Shown here: positions 37,626-45,504 of the stretch, piece by piece
How positions within the stretch are numbered: the stretch's first letter is position 1
How the letters are laid out: every line of letters starts with the position of its first letter
Source: Planctomycetaceae bacterium
GTDB taxonomy: Bacteria; Planctomycetota; Planctomycetia; Pirellulales; PALSA-1355
Assembly: GCA_003153375.1 (NCBI GenBank)
Contig: PLYM01000241.1
Location: 1 to 54,997 of the forward strand
Direction: 5' to 3'
DNA: 54,997 nucleotides
Notes under the pieces: generated by a model
Told to the model about the DNA's origin: nothing
The model's input: only the letters and a program-made list of their open reading frames with translations
Databases searched by the model: none
Made by a program: the position numbers and the translations under genes

Positions 37626-38411
37626 GTGTCCATTCTGACTTCCATCCTGACGCAGTTTATTTTTCGGCTGTCGTTTGGTTTGGCCTTCGGCATGGCCCTG
37701 ACCAACCCGCGCGAGGTGACCAGCGGCTACTATCGCAATCATCTCTATGTGCTGCTGGGGCTCACGGTTTTGGCCACGATGGTCGCGCTGGGCGACCGCA
37801 CGCAGTTCGCCCTGGCGCCTCCCTTGATCGCCGCCATCCTCAGCTACGTCGGCTCGGCGATCTGGCTCTATGAAAGGCCACGCGCCGGTCGTCTGACTCT
37901 CTTGCTGGTGGCCGGTGTCGCGTTGTGGGGTGCCTGGTCGGCCACCGATTTCGCGCGCCTCGAGCAGTCGACGTCGGGCCCGTTCTCGGTCGCCTTGGTG
38001 CTGGCCGCTCTCGATCCGCTGACCAGCGGCCTGCTCCTGGGCATCACGATCGCGGCCATGTTTCTTGGCCATTGGTATCTCAACACGCCCACGATGGCTC
38101 TCCGCCCGCTGGAGCGGCTGATCGTGCTGATGGGCGTGGCCACGTGTCTGCGAGCCGCCGTGTCGGGCACCGGGCTCGTCTGCTTGCTGAGCACCGGATC
38201 TTGGCCCGCTACCGAACAACTGCTGTTCATCGCCCTGCGTTGGCTCTCAGGTATCATGGGCGTGCTGCTACTGACCGTAATGGCCTGGAAAACGCTGAAA
38301 ATACCCAATACCCAGAGCGCGACGGGCATTCTCTATGTGGCCGTCATCGCCACGTTTCTCGGTGAGCTAACGAGCATGTTGCTCTGCGTTCGTTCGACAT
38401 ATCCCCTGTGA
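37626..38411 (+). CDS. Multi-pass membrane protein, unknown
   Basis: A 261-residue protein with about eight hydrophobic helices across its whole length and an N-terminal FRLSFGLAFGMALTNPREVTSGYYRNHLYVLLGLT pattern. No catalytic motif is recognised. The GTG at 37626 lies 11 bp after the folE stop and is chosen because the preceding frame overlaps folE and is Arg-rich. The short distance implies co-transcription with folE. A transporter-like or integral assembly role is possible but not shown. Confidence 0.75.
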   Translation: MSILTSILTQFIFRLSFGLAFGMALTNPREVTSGYYRNHLYVLLGLTVLATMVALGDRTQFALAPPLIAAILSYVGSAIWLYERPRAGRLTLLLVAGVALWGAWSATDFARLEQSTSGPFSVALVLAALDPLTSGLLLGITIAAMFLGHWYLNTPTMALRPLERLIVLMGVATCLRAAVSGTGLVCLLSTGSWPATEQLLFIALRWLSGIMGVLLLTVMAWKTLKIPNTQSATGILYVAVIATFLGELTSMLLCVRSTYPL

Positions 38412-38440
38412 GCCCTGAACAGGTTCGACCTGGAGCTTGA

Positions 38441-39445
38441 ATGGTGAAGCTCTCCGAATATCCTCGGACCCTGCTGGCCCACCTTCCCACTCCGCTGGAG
38501 TTCTTGCCACGGCTGACCGATTTTCTCGGCGGCCCGCCGATTTACGTCAAGCGCGACGACCAGACCGGCCTGGCGATGGGCGGCAATAAGGCCCGCAAGC
38601 TCGAGTATCTGGTGGCCGAGGCCCTCGCACTGGGCTGCGATACGCTGCTCACGACCGGCGGCCCGCAATCGAATCACGCTCGCCAGACCGCGGCGGCGGC
38701 CGCCCGATTGGGCCTCGGCTGCGAGATCGTGCTGCCGCGCGTCGTGCCGATCTCGACACCCGAGTACGAACACTCTGGCAACATCCTGCTCGATCGATTG
38801 CTCGGCGCGAACCTCGATTTTCCCTCAGCTAGCCAGGCATCGGCGGCCATCGACGCGCGCCGAGAACAGCTCATCGCCGCCGGCAAACGCCCCTACCTCA
38901 TCCCCATCGGCGGCAGCACTCCGCTGGGAGCTTTGGGTTACGTCCGGGCCGTCGACGAATTGCTGGAACAAGCCCGGGCCGAGCGAATCGAATTCAGCCA
39001 TCTCGTCGTACCGACCGGTAGCGGTGGCACGCACGCCGGCATTCTCGCCGGCTTGCTCATGGCCGGTCATTCGGCCCAAGTCAACGGCATTGCCGTCAGT
39101 GGCACGCAACGAGAGAAAGCACCGCTCGTCCGGGACCTGGCCGAGCAAGTTCTACGACTGCTGGACGAAACGACCCTCTTGCCGGTCGACCGGGTGCAGG
39201 TCGACGACCGCTTCGTCGGCCCCGCTTACGGTCTGCCCACACCCGCGATGATCGAAGCCGTGACCCTGGTCGCGCGGCTGGAAGGCCTGTTGCTCGACCC
39301 AGTGTACACCGGCAAGGCCATGGCCGGCTTAATCCACTCGGTGCGCAGCGGCCGGTTCTCTCCGTCCGACCGAATCCTCTTCTGGCACACCGGCGGCACG
39401 CCTGCCCTATTCGCCTATCAAGAGATTTTTGCGAGATTTGATTGA
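38441..39445 (+). CDS. PLP-dependent D-cysteine desulfhydrase / ACC deaminase family
   Basis: A 334-residue fold-type II PLP enzyme. YVKRDDQTGLAMGGNKARKLEYL places the cofactor Lys at residue 50, and TTGGPQSNHARQTAAAA (Ser 77, Asn 78, His 79) is the carboxylate-binding loop. VVPTGSGGTHAGILAGLL binds the PLP phosphate. The pattern fits D-cysteine desulfhydrase, which releases H2S, pyruvate and ammonia, better than ACC deaminase, but the two are hard to tell apart by eye. The ATG lies 30 bp after the membrane protein stop. This is the last ordinary core gene before the accessory region. Confidence 0.9.
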   Translation: MVKLSEYPRTLLAHLPTPLEFLPRLTDFLGGPPIYVKRDDQTGLAMGGNKARKLEYLVAEALALGCDTLLTTGGPQSNHARQTAAAAARLGLGCEIVLPRVVPISTPEYEHSGNILLDRLLGANLDFPSASQASAAIDARREQLIAAGKRPYLIPIGGSTPLGALGYVRAVDELLEQARAERIEFSHLVVPTGSGGTHAGILAGLLMAGHSAQVNGIAVSGTQREKAPLVRDLAEQVLRLLDETTLLPVDRVQVDDRFVGPAYGLPTPAMIEAVTLVARLEGLLLDPVYTGKAMAGLIHSVRSGRFSPSDRILFWHTGGTPALFAYQEIFARFD

Positions 39446-39476
39446 CTGTGTATTTCGGGCACGATAAAAGCGATTT

Positions 39477-40268
39477 ATGGTCATTGCGTGCCCAAACTAC
39501 CGCATCTATTTGTTGGTCGATCGGCCTCCTTTCACGGTGCTGATCTGCCCGCAATGCTCCCATCATTTTCAGATGTCGCCCTCGGTGGACATTATCGGCA
39601 GCCAGGACCGCACGCCCACCTTCGCGCCCGAAGCCTTCGAAGTCGCGTCGCGCGAGCTTGCAATGTCCGTGATCATGACGGAGGAGCCTGGTACGACGAC
39701 AGCGGAACGATGGAACTTTGAGACAAGATTCTCAATCGATGACATCGGTCGGCACCTGAATTTGGACGCCCGGCACTGCGTGCTCGATTTCGGCTGTGGT
39801 ATTGGCCGGGTCGCCAGGCCGCTGATCGAGCGCTACGGCTGTCGGGTCGTGGGCGTCGACACCAGCGAGTCGATGCGGAACCTGGCGACCGACTACGTGC
39901 GATCGGACCGTTTCGAGGTCTGGTCACCTGAGGAGTTGGCAGAGCAGGTTCGTCGCGGATTCCAGGCTGATTTCTGCATCTGCCTGTGGGTGATCCAACA
40001 CGCATTCGACGCGTCAGAGGTCATCGCCAGCATCGCGAGCGCCTTGCGCGCCGACGGGCTCGTGTACGCCATGAATCAGTCCGAGCGGGCTGTGCCGACG
40101 AGTCACGGTTGGCACAACGACGGAATCGACGTGATCGAGCTACTGCGTCGGAGTTTTTCGGAAGTGAGTTGCCATTCGCTGCCGCTCCACATAGCCACCG
40201 CGCGGATGTCCGCAATCACGAAAATCCAGGTGTTGCGGAACCCGCCCAAGAGCTGCGCCACACCATGA
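39477..40268 (+). CDS. Class I SAM-dependent methyltransferase
   Basis: A 263-residue protein. The SAM motif VLDFGCGIGRVARPL lies at about 102-116, VVGVDTSESM follows as motif II, and FCICLWVIQHAFD fits motif IV. The N-terminus has three cysteines (Cys 5, Cys 24, Cys 27) in ACPNY and LICPQCSHHF, which look like a degenerate zinc ribbon, so the ATG at 39477 is preferred over the internal ATG at 39663. The substrate is unknown. It begins the less conserved right-hand part of the window, just before the tRNA-like fragment. Confidence 0.78.
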   Translation: MVIACPNYRIYLLVDRPPFTVLICPQCSHHFQMSPSVDIIGSQDRTPTFAPEAFEVASRELAMSVIMTEEPGTTTAERWNFETRFSIDDIGRHLNLDARHCVLDFGCGIGRVARPLIERYGCRVVGVDTSESMRNLATDYVRSDRFEVWSPEELAEQVRRGFQADFCICLWVIQHAFDASEVIASIASALRADGLVYAMNQSERAVPTSHGWHNDGIDVIELLRRSFSEVSCHSLPLHIATARMSAITKIQVLRNPPKSCATP

Positions 40269-40295
40269 TCGCGAAGCCCGCGACGCGTCCGTATT

Positions 40296-40318
40296 ACGCC
40301 TGGCAGGATTCGAACTAC
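40296..40318 (-). other. tRNA 3'-end-like fragment (possible attachment site)
   Basis: On the minus strand the segment contains GTTCGAATCCTGC, like a tRNA T-loop and 3' stem strand. The 5' T-stem strand (GGTAG) does not pair fully with CCTGC, and no matching acceptor or anticodon arm is found in the following 80 bp. It is therefore a remnant or chance match rather than a working tRNA. Its place at the switch from core genes to small accessory genes fits a former integration site. Confidence 0.35.
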
Positions 40319-40451
40319 CCCCAAAAACACGAAGGAAACCGACGATCCTTCGGAAGGCAGGGCTAAATGTCGGGCTATTTCGCCCGATTCCGATCTCGCT
40401 ACGGTAGTTGAGGCTTGGCCCTCCCTACCGAAGCGTGCTAGGAAGCGGATC

Positions 40452-40565
40452 ATGGCCGACCTACAAAATCGTCAACAGCCTTGTCGGGCCCTGGAAAAGG
40501 TCGTCACCGCTTGGCCCGCGCTTCCAGAGCCCATCCGCCGAGCCATGCTTGCCCTAATCCAGTGA
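40452..40565 (+). CDS. Short ORF ending in the WPALPEPIRRAMLALI motif
   Basis: A 37-codon ORF, ATG at 40452 to TGA at 40563-40565. The second half reads AWPALPEPIRRAMLALIQ. Very similar peptides recur at 41572-41625, 45385-45435 and 54649-54699, in three cases without a good start codon. This copy has an ATG but no ribosome-binding site and no -10 box nearby. It may be a genuine micro-protein, or the leftover C-terminus of a mobile-element gene such as a recombinase; I cannot decide. The rest of the 40269-40634 gap shows nothing else that I can support. Confidence 0.4.
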   Translation: MADLQNRQQPCRALEKVVTAWPALPEPIRRAMLALIQ

Positions 40566-40634
40566 CCACTTCGACGTGCGGCACGGCGTCGAGATTCCCC
40601 CTGTTTCCTGTGCCTGACAACTCGGATTTCAATT

Positions 40635-41057
40635 ATGCGTCGTGAAGATATTCTAGCGGTCATCGACCGCGTTCCAGAACTCACCTATTTCGGAGTTGGG
40701 CTGTACGAGGGCCCATGCGAAGACTACGAGGAAAAATTACGCCAAAAACAAGAGCAGCTTCTCGAATCCTCAGCCATCTGCACGAAAGTCTGCGAGTGGC
40801 TCGCAACCGTAAAGCCCTCCAAGACAATCAATCGCTACCCCACGAGCTATGGCTTAAAGCACACAGCCGAGTGGCACATCGGCGAATATGTCTCGAATGG
40901 CGTCTTTATCGCCGCCGCGATTCACTGCGGATTTCGTTACCGACGTGACGGTGACTCGGCAAACATGCTGTTTGCCATGTCAGAGCGGTCGTTGAATCGC
41001 CCAACTCGTATAACCGTTACAACCGGACCGCAAGAGCTAGGATCAGCGATCCGATAG
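40635..41057 (+). CDS. Conserved hypothetical protein (140 aa)
   Basis: A 140-residue soluble protein. The central segment TSYGLKHTAEWHIGEYVSNGVFIAAAIHCGF is well structured and looks like a conserved core, preceded by a charged helix (EDYEEKLRQKQEQLLESS). No catalytic motif or membrane segment is recognised. The ATG has neither a ribosome-binding site nor an adjacent -10 box. A strong terminator follows 49 bp downstream, supporting a real transcription unit. Similar short proteins are often found in phage- or plasmid-like regions, which fits the surroundings, but no function can be given. Confidence 0.68.
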   Translation: MRREDILAVIDRVPELTYFGVGLYEGPCEDYEEKLRQKQEQLLESSAICTKVCEWLATVKPSKTINRYPTSYGLKHTAEWHIGEYVSNGVFIAAAIHCGFRYRRDGDSANMLFAMSERSLNRPTRITVTTGPQELGSAIR

Positions 41058-41105
41058 AACAAATAGCTCCGACTGCTCTTCGCTCAGGAATGGCGTGTCG
41101 GACTT

Positions 41106-41144
41106 GCCCGCTCTGATCTCTCATGGGGTCGGAGCGGGCTTTTT
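41106..41144 (+). terminator. Rho-independent terminator after the 140-aa gene
   Basis: GCCCGCTCTGA (41106-41116) pairs with TCGGAGCGGGC (41129-41139) with one G-T, followed by TTTTT (41140-41144). Confidence 0.82.
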
Positions 41145-41244
41145 ATTGCGCGAACTGGCATGTCGGTTCGGCGATCCGTTCGTTGATTAAAGGGCTGCGG
41201 GTGGCCCCGGCGTTCCTAGTGGGCAGCCGCCGGCCACTTTACAG

Positions 41245-41276
41245 CCCGTCCTGTGTAGGGCGGGTCTTTTCGTTTT
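41245..41276 (+). terminator. Second rho-independent terminator
   Basis: CCCGTCCT (41245-41252), a GTGT loop, and AGGGCGGG (41257-41264) form an 8-bp stem with one G-T pair, followed by TCTTTTCGTTTT. It lies 100 bp after the previous terminator with no convincing ORF between, so it may end a small RNA. Confidence 0.75.
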
Positions 41277-41356
41277 ATGCCATTCGGCCTACGCCCGAAC
41301 TGCCCCAATGGTGATAGACTGCGCTCTGCGGTCCTATGACCTTCTAGGTGTCTGCC

Positions 41357-41548
41357 ATGCTGGGTATCCACGAACGCGAAGCACTTGAAAAACGAGCGCA
41401 AGAGCTAGTGCGTCAACTCGACGCCGTAGCCGCCAGTCGGATCGAGCCCTCGTTTAGCATTTCGCTCCAGGTTCGTCTGTGCAAAGAACTCGCCAAGATC
41501 AAGATGACTCTGCGGCGAGCGCCACGTCACTTCGCGGCGACCGAATAA
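41357..41548 (+). CDS. Short helical protein (63 aa)
   Basis: A 63-residue, highly charged protein, mostly helical by composition (REALEKRAQELVRQLDAVAASR, then LCKELAKIKMTLRR). No domain is recognised. ATG 41357 is used; a GTG at 41348 is an alternative. TAGACT at 41314-41319 could be a -10 box, but it is too far for leaderless start, and there is no ribosome-binding site. The frame after its stop, in another register, carries the LPEAIGRAMLVLIG motif. It could be a regulator of a mobile element, but there is no direct evidence. Confidence 0.5.
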   Translation: MLGIHEREALEKRAQELVRQLDAVAASRIEPSFSISLQVRLCKELAKIKMTLRRAPRHFAATE

Positions 41549-41571
41549 GGGCTGCCCGAATCGTCGCCGCG

Positions 41572-41625
41572 TGGCCTACGCTGCCCGAGGCCATTGGCCG
41601 CGCGATGCTCGTGCTGATCGGCTAG
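41572..41625 (+). repeat. LPEPIR-tail copy (WPTLPEAIGRAMLVLIG)
   Basis: Tail-type peptide motif in an open frame with no start codon of its own, ending at TAG 41623-41625. The palindrome CTAG (41622-41625) serves as stop for this frame and for the convergent HAF gene. This is one of four copies in the right part of the window. Confidence 0.5.
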
Positions 41626-42689
41626 GCGCTTTTCCGTCGCCAGCCCCAGGCAGCCAGGCCGGTGAGGCCCAGGGCGGCGAGCGCGACGCTACTGGGCTCG
41701 GGGACTGGCGTGAGCAGAAATGCATGGGTTTGACCATCGATCGACGTGCCAATACCGGTGATCTGGCCCAAATCGTTAATGGCCAACGCCTCGTTCAAAG
41801 TCCAGCCGGACGGCAGCTTGACCAACGTGTTCAAATCGACCATTCCGTGGACGGTATCGTACAGAAATGCGCGGTCCCCCCCAAACGCCGTATTAGAGAA
41901 GCCAACCACTCGTCCGCTGCCGTTGACGCCATACGCCTGACTAGTCGTGCCGCCGAGGGTTCCTAAATCGTGCATCGTGCCATCGTACAGAAATGCGTGA
42001 TGGGTGGTATTCGCCGTCGTCGTGTAGGACCAGCCCGCCACTTGGCCATTAGTATTGATTGCCTCTCCGTAACTATTTCCGCCGAGTGTACCAAGGTCAT
42101 GCATCGTTCCGTCGTACAGAAATGCATGCGTGGTGAGGTCTCCGACCGTGCCGGAATAGCCTGCTACTTGCCCACTGGCATTGATGCCCGTCGCCCAGCT
42201 AGACGCCGACGTTCCACCAAGCGATCCTAGGTCGTGCATCGTGCCATCGTACAGAAATGCGTGGTTGGCCCCCGTCTTCGTATTGGAGCTGCCAACCACT
42301 TGTCCGTTGTCGTTGATGCCAAACGCAGAGCTACCTGAGCCGCCGAGCGTTCCCAAATCGCGGATTCCGTGGGTCTCGTCGCCCAAAAATGCGTGGGTGG
42401 TATTACTTGAAGTGTCGGCAAAGCCCGCTACTTGGACGCTGGCATTAATGCCCGACACATAGCTATTCGCCCCACCGAACGAGCCGATGCCCCACAACGT
42501 GCCGTTGTCGGAAAAAAAACCACCGTTGCTATTAGGCCCAAGTGACTCATAGCCCGCCACGTCGCCGCGGGAGTTGATGGCGATCCCACGGAGGCCGTCG
42601 CCCAGATCAGTGAAGGTGTAGCTTGCCGCCGAGCAAGGCAAGGGCACGGCTAATGCCGTCAAGAAAAGCGTTGCGATTAATCGCCGCAT
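41622..42689 (-). CDS. HAF-repeat PEP-CTERM exported protein, copy 1
   Basis: A 355-residue exported protein. A signal peptide (about residues 1-22) is followed by about seven HAF repeats of the HAFLYDGTMHDLGTLGG type with GINxxGQVVG connectors, which probably form a beta-propeller-like surface. At the C-terminus the PEP-CTERM sorting signal reads VPEPSSVALAALGLTGLAAW and ends in basic RRKSA, so it should be sorted by an exosortase-type system. The ATG (42689) overlaps the stop of the upstream paralogue by 1 bp (TAATG), so translation is coupled. The ligand or role is unknown. Confidence 0.9.
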   Translation of the reverse strand: MRRLIATLFLTALAVPLPCSAASYTFTDLGDGLRGIAINSRGDVAGYESLGPNSNGGFFSDNGTLWGIGSFGGANSYVSGINASVQVAGFADTSSNTTHAFLGDETHGIRDLGTLGGSGSSAFGINDNGQVVGSSNTKTGANHAFLYDGTMHDLGSLGGTSASSWATGINASGQVAGYSGTVGDLTTHAFLYDGTMHDLGTLGGNSYGEAINTNGQVAGWSYTTTANTTHHAFLYDGTMHDLGTLGGTTSQAYGVNGSGRVVGFSNTAFGGDRAFLYDTVHGMVDLNTLVKLPSGWTLNEALAINDLGQITGIGTSIDGQTHAFLLTPVPEPSSVALAALGLTGLAAWGWRRKSA

Positions 42690-43810
42690 TATCGTTCTCT
42701 CCTGTAACGGAGCGGCCGGCGTCCGCGCGAGGCAATGGCAGCCAGGCCGATTAGGCCAAGAGCGGCGAGCGCTATGCTGTTGGGCTCGGGGATGGGGGTC
42801 AGCAGAAACCCGTGCGTTGCACCTTGTATCGTTCCGTAGCCCGTAATCTGTCCCGAGTCATTAATCGCCCGCGCCAAAACTAGTGTCCATCCTGCCGACG
42901 GGCTAATGAGTGTATTGAGGTCGATCATCCCGTGAGTGGTGTCGTAAATAAATGCGTGTTGGACCGCATTCCCGGTGATGTCCGACTGACCCACGATTTG
43001 CCCGCTAGCGTTGATCGACAGGGCATTGCTGTTAGTCCCGCCCAGAGTGCTCAAATCATGCATCGTGCCGTCGTATCGAAAGGCATGCATGGTTGGACTT
43101 CCTAGCAGGTTTGAGTTTCCGGCAATGTTTCCGCTGGCATTGATGGATATCCCCGCGGCGGAAGTACCACCAAGCGTCCCGATGTCGTGCATCTGACCAT
43201 CGTAGAAAAAAGCATGCTGGCTGGCGTTTCCTGAAGTGTCTGCGGCCCCCGTAACCTGACCACTCGCGTTGATGCCGAACGCATAGCTTTCGATTCCGCC
43301 AAGTGTTCCCAAATCATGCATCGAAGTGTCATAGACGATCGCGTGATAAAGGTAACTGCTGCCGGCAGGAGTGGGAATTGCGGCATCGCCGGCGACCGTT
43401 CCCGCATCGTTGATCGCAAGTCCGTAGCTAGTGGGACCCCCAAGCGTGCCGAGGTCGTGTACGGTGCCGTCGTAACGAAATGCGTGGTCGAACAGGGGAT
43501 TCGCAGCCGACTCAAAGACCCCCGTAATCTTTCCGGTCGCATTGATTCCAAACGCCGTACTTTGCATTCCCAGCGTGCCAATCGAGTGCATCGTACCGTC
43601 ATAGAGGAATGCAGTGCTGTTATTCTGATCGTAATCTCCACCCACGACTTTACCTTGGGCGTTGATTCCGTAGCCCGAACTGGTAGTTGCGTTAAACGTC
43701 CCTAAATCTGTCACTGCATAACTTGCCCCGCTGCCTACTGCGGGGTGCAAGACCATCGCGCATCCAAACACAATTCCCAAAATGCGTTGATTCAATTGAG
43801 CATCTCTCAC
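42689..43810 (-). CDS. HAF-repeat PEP-CTERM exported protein, copy 2
   Basis: A 373-residue paralogue of the neighbouring gene with the same plan: a hydrophobic signal (about residues 10-28), about seven HAF repeats (HAFFYDGQMHDIGTLGG; HAFRYDGTMHDLSTLGG), a YDTTHGMIDLNTL segment, and PIPEPNSIALAALGLIGLAA followed by a basic tail as the PEP-CTERM signal. The start is a GTG at 43810 with a purine-rich AATTAGTGAGAG context but no strong ribosome-binding site. The two genes look like a tandem duplication transcribed together. Confidence 0.88.
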   Translation of the reverse strand: MRDAQLNQRILGIVFGCAMVLHPAVGSGASYAVTDLGTFNATTSSGYGINAQGKVVGGDYDQNNSTAFLYDGTMHSIGTLGMQSTAFGINATGKITGVFESAANPLFDHAFRYDGTVHDLGTLGGPTSYGLAINDAGTVAGDAAIPTPAGSSYLYHAIVYDTSMHDLGTLGGIESYAFGINASGQVTGAADTSGNASQHAFFYDGQMHDIGTLGGTSAAGISINASGNIAGNSNLLGSPTMHAFRYDGTMHDLSTLGGTNSNALSINASGQIVGQSDITGNAVQHAFIYDTTHGMIDLNTLISPSAGWTLVLARAINDSGQITGYGTIQGATHGFLLTPIPEPNSIALAALGLIGLAAIASRGRRPLRYRRER

Positions 43811-44196
43811 TAATTGGAATGTTCTTGACCACAGAAGCGAAACCGATTGCGACGGCCGAAGAAAACCGCGAATGCATTAGCACGGGTCGCAGGCGCAACA
43901 GGTGAACCGCAAAGAAGAAGGTCAAACGTATTGAGATCGTTTGGCTAGCGGCACCAGGGCTCGGGGAGAGATTGGCGCTATGTTAGTCGCGCGGCGAGGG
44001 GCCTGCAAGGAAAAATCTGGGGATTCGTTGACGGTGGGCACCCTGGGAACAAACTCGCAGCCTCCGGCCCACGGGAATTCAACCGTCCGTGAAAAATTCT
44101 CCGGGATAGCTTGTCGCAGCGAGGGTCGATTTGTTGATCTCTCCATAGGGTAGTGCGCGCACGCCCCTGATTTACCGCTGGACCTCGGGGTCAAGT
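43811..44196. other. Divergent gap between the HAF operon and the ArsR-like gene
   Basis: Must contain promoters for both directions, but no clear -35/-10 pair, operator palindrome or hairpin is visible. Short frames in it have no good start and are Arg-rich, so none is called. Confidence 0.4.
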
Positions 44197-44604
44197 ATGA
44201 AGCACCGTCCTGCGGTCCAGGCCGAGGGCGGCCCTGCCACGGCTACAAGCCGGCGGAAAATGCCACGTGATTTTGAAACGTGCGCAGCCCAACTCACGGC
44301 ATTGGGAGACCCCTGCCGGCTCTGTATCGTCGCCTGCCTCTTTAGAGGGCCGAAAAATGTTTCCGAACTTGCCGCTCTGACTGAAACCCACATTGCCAAG
44401 GTCTCCCATCATCTGCGCGTGCTCCGCGAGGCAGATTTAGTGCTGTCCGAAAAGCACGGCAGATATGTGGTTTATTCGCTTCATCCCGAAGTTGTCGCCA
44501 GCGGGACGGCGATAGGTGAGCCGAACGTAATCAACTTGGGGCTGGCACGCCTATCGCTGTACCAGTCGACAGTATTGCCTCCGGTCCGGTCACCACAGTT
44601 TTGA
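44197..44604 (+). CDS. ArsR-family winged-helix transcription regulator
   Basis: A 135-residue protein with an ArsR/SmtB winged helix: CAAQLTALGDPCRLCIVACLF, the recognition helix in ETHIAKVSHHLRVLREADLV, and the wing EKHGRYVVYSLHPEVV. There is no typical CxC metal site in the recognition helix region, although Cys residues lie near the N-terminus (DPCRLC). ATG 44197 is used; the internal ATG at 44260 would also give a full domain. It stands between the divergent HAF genes and PEP-CTERM remnants and may control the HAF operon, which is inference. Confidence 0.85.
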   Translation: MKHRPAVQAEGGPATATSRRKMPRDFETCAAQLTALGDPCRLCIVACLFRGPKNVSELAALTETHIAKVSHHLRVLREADLVLSEKHGRYVVYSLHPEVVASGTAIGEPNVINLGLARLSLYQSTVLPPVRSPQF

Positions 44605-44642
44605 GATCGTCGAGCAGCTTCCCCGGTCGTAATCGACAAGGT

Positions 44643-44713
44643 CCCTCGACCTGGGCGCTACTGGCGATGGGGGCCGGTGCGTTGCTCTTGGGTCGACGGC
44701 GGCGGGGATCGTG
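44643..44713 (+). pseudogene. PEP-CTERM tail remnant
   Basis: The frame reads PSTWALLAMGAGALLLGRRR and ends at TGA 44711-44713. This is a textbook PEP-CTERM end (PEP-like start, hydrophobic helix, Arg cluster), but the frame upstream encodes no HAF repeat or signal peptide, so it looks like the remainder of a deleted exported-protein gene. Confidence 0.55.
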
Positions 44714-44788
44714 ATCGGGACTCGAAGCGAGGTTGCTGTACAATCGAGCTGTGCGCCAAGTCATTTCACTCGGCAGGAGGCTTTTGTT

Positions 44789-45256
44789 ATGAAACAGCGA
44801 ACCGTCTTCAATGTGGGCCTTGGGGGCCTATTTGGCTTGAGCTTGGCTGTTGCAATTATGGCATCGGCAGGCCCGCCGTCTCAAAAAGGCTATTCACGCG
44901 ATATACCTCCCGACGCAAAACCTCAGAACGATTTACCTGCCTTGCTTCGGCCCGCCCAGACTAAGTCATCACGTGAAGCGGCCCGGATACTACGCGCCGA
45001 CTTGTCGGACGCGGCCAACATGGCGATCGCTGAAGCGGATGCCGCCGAATTGGAATACCGAAACGCAATCGACACGAACAAAAAGCAGCCCGGCAGTATT
45101 CCAGAAGCCGAAGTCGAGCGACTGCACCGAGTTCATTCTGACCGACTCCTCGGGGCAACCAGCAAGCAAGTTAAATTCCTGCAAGCCGAGGTCAACTACC
45201 TTGGTGACGAGGTATTGGACTTGAGGACGGTCAAGGTCCGCCCCGTGAAGAACTAG
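44789..45256 (+). CDS. Exported helical protein (155 aa)
   Basis: A 155-residue protein with a signal peptide at about residues 1-27 (GLFGLSLAVAIMASAG) and a mature part rich in Glu, Ala and Lys that should be helical (REAARILRADLSDAANMAIAEADAAELEYRNAI). No domain is recognised. CAGGAGG lies 8 bp before ATG 44789, and TACAAT at 44737-44742 is a probable -10 box. This is one of the few genes in the right half with both a proper leader and a ribosome-binding site. A periplasmic role is likely. Confidence 0.75.
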   Translation: MKQRTVFNVGLGGLFGLSLAVAIMASAGPPSQKGYSRDIPPDAKPQNDLPALLRPAQTKSSREAARILRADLSDAANMAIAEADAAELEYRNAIDTNKKQPGSIPEAEVERLHRVHSDRLLGATSKQVKFLQAEVNYLGDEVLDLRTVKVRPVKN

Positions 45257-45318
45257 GCGTCGAACGTTCATCCTGGCCGCCGCCCCAGCTCACGCTTCTC
45301 ACGCTCCGCGAACGCAGG

Positions 45319-45372
45319 CCGACCTGGGCGATGGGGGCCGGTACGCTGCTCTTTCGTCGCCGACGGCGGTGA
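45319..45372 (+). pseudogene. Second PEP-CTERM tail remnant
   Basis: The frame reads PTWAMGAGTLLFRRRRR and stops at TGA 45370-45372. It is the same type of sequence as 44643-44713, with related DNA (GCGATGGGGGCCGGT in both), and is directly followed by an LPEPIR-tail copy. Confidence 0.5.
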
Positions 45373-45384
45373 TCGGGTGCTGCC

Positions 45385-45435
45385 TGGTCCACGCTGCCCG
45401 AGCCCATTCGCAAGGCGGAGAAGTCCGGCGACTGA
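45385..45435 (+). repeat. LPEPIR-tail copy (WSTLPEPIRKAEKSGD)
   Basis: A degenerate copy of the tail motif in an open frame ending at TGA 45433-45435, 13 bp after the PEP-CTERM remnant. There is no start codon near it. The C-terminal part (KAEKSGD) differs from the other copies. Confidence 0.45.
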
Positions 45436-45504
45436 CTCACGGGCCGTTGGTACAATTCCGGGATCGCACGTCTTGGTCTAATCGCGATCGCAGGAGGTCT
45501 ACCA

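Noticed and set aside
40261-40400. Complete tRNA gene on the minus strand
   Set aside because: No acceptor, D or anticodon arm could be folded; only the T-loop and 3' strand match.
41123-41314. 63-codon frame between and across the two terminators
   Set aside because: It starts inside one terminator stem and runs through the second, which is not compatible with a translated gene.
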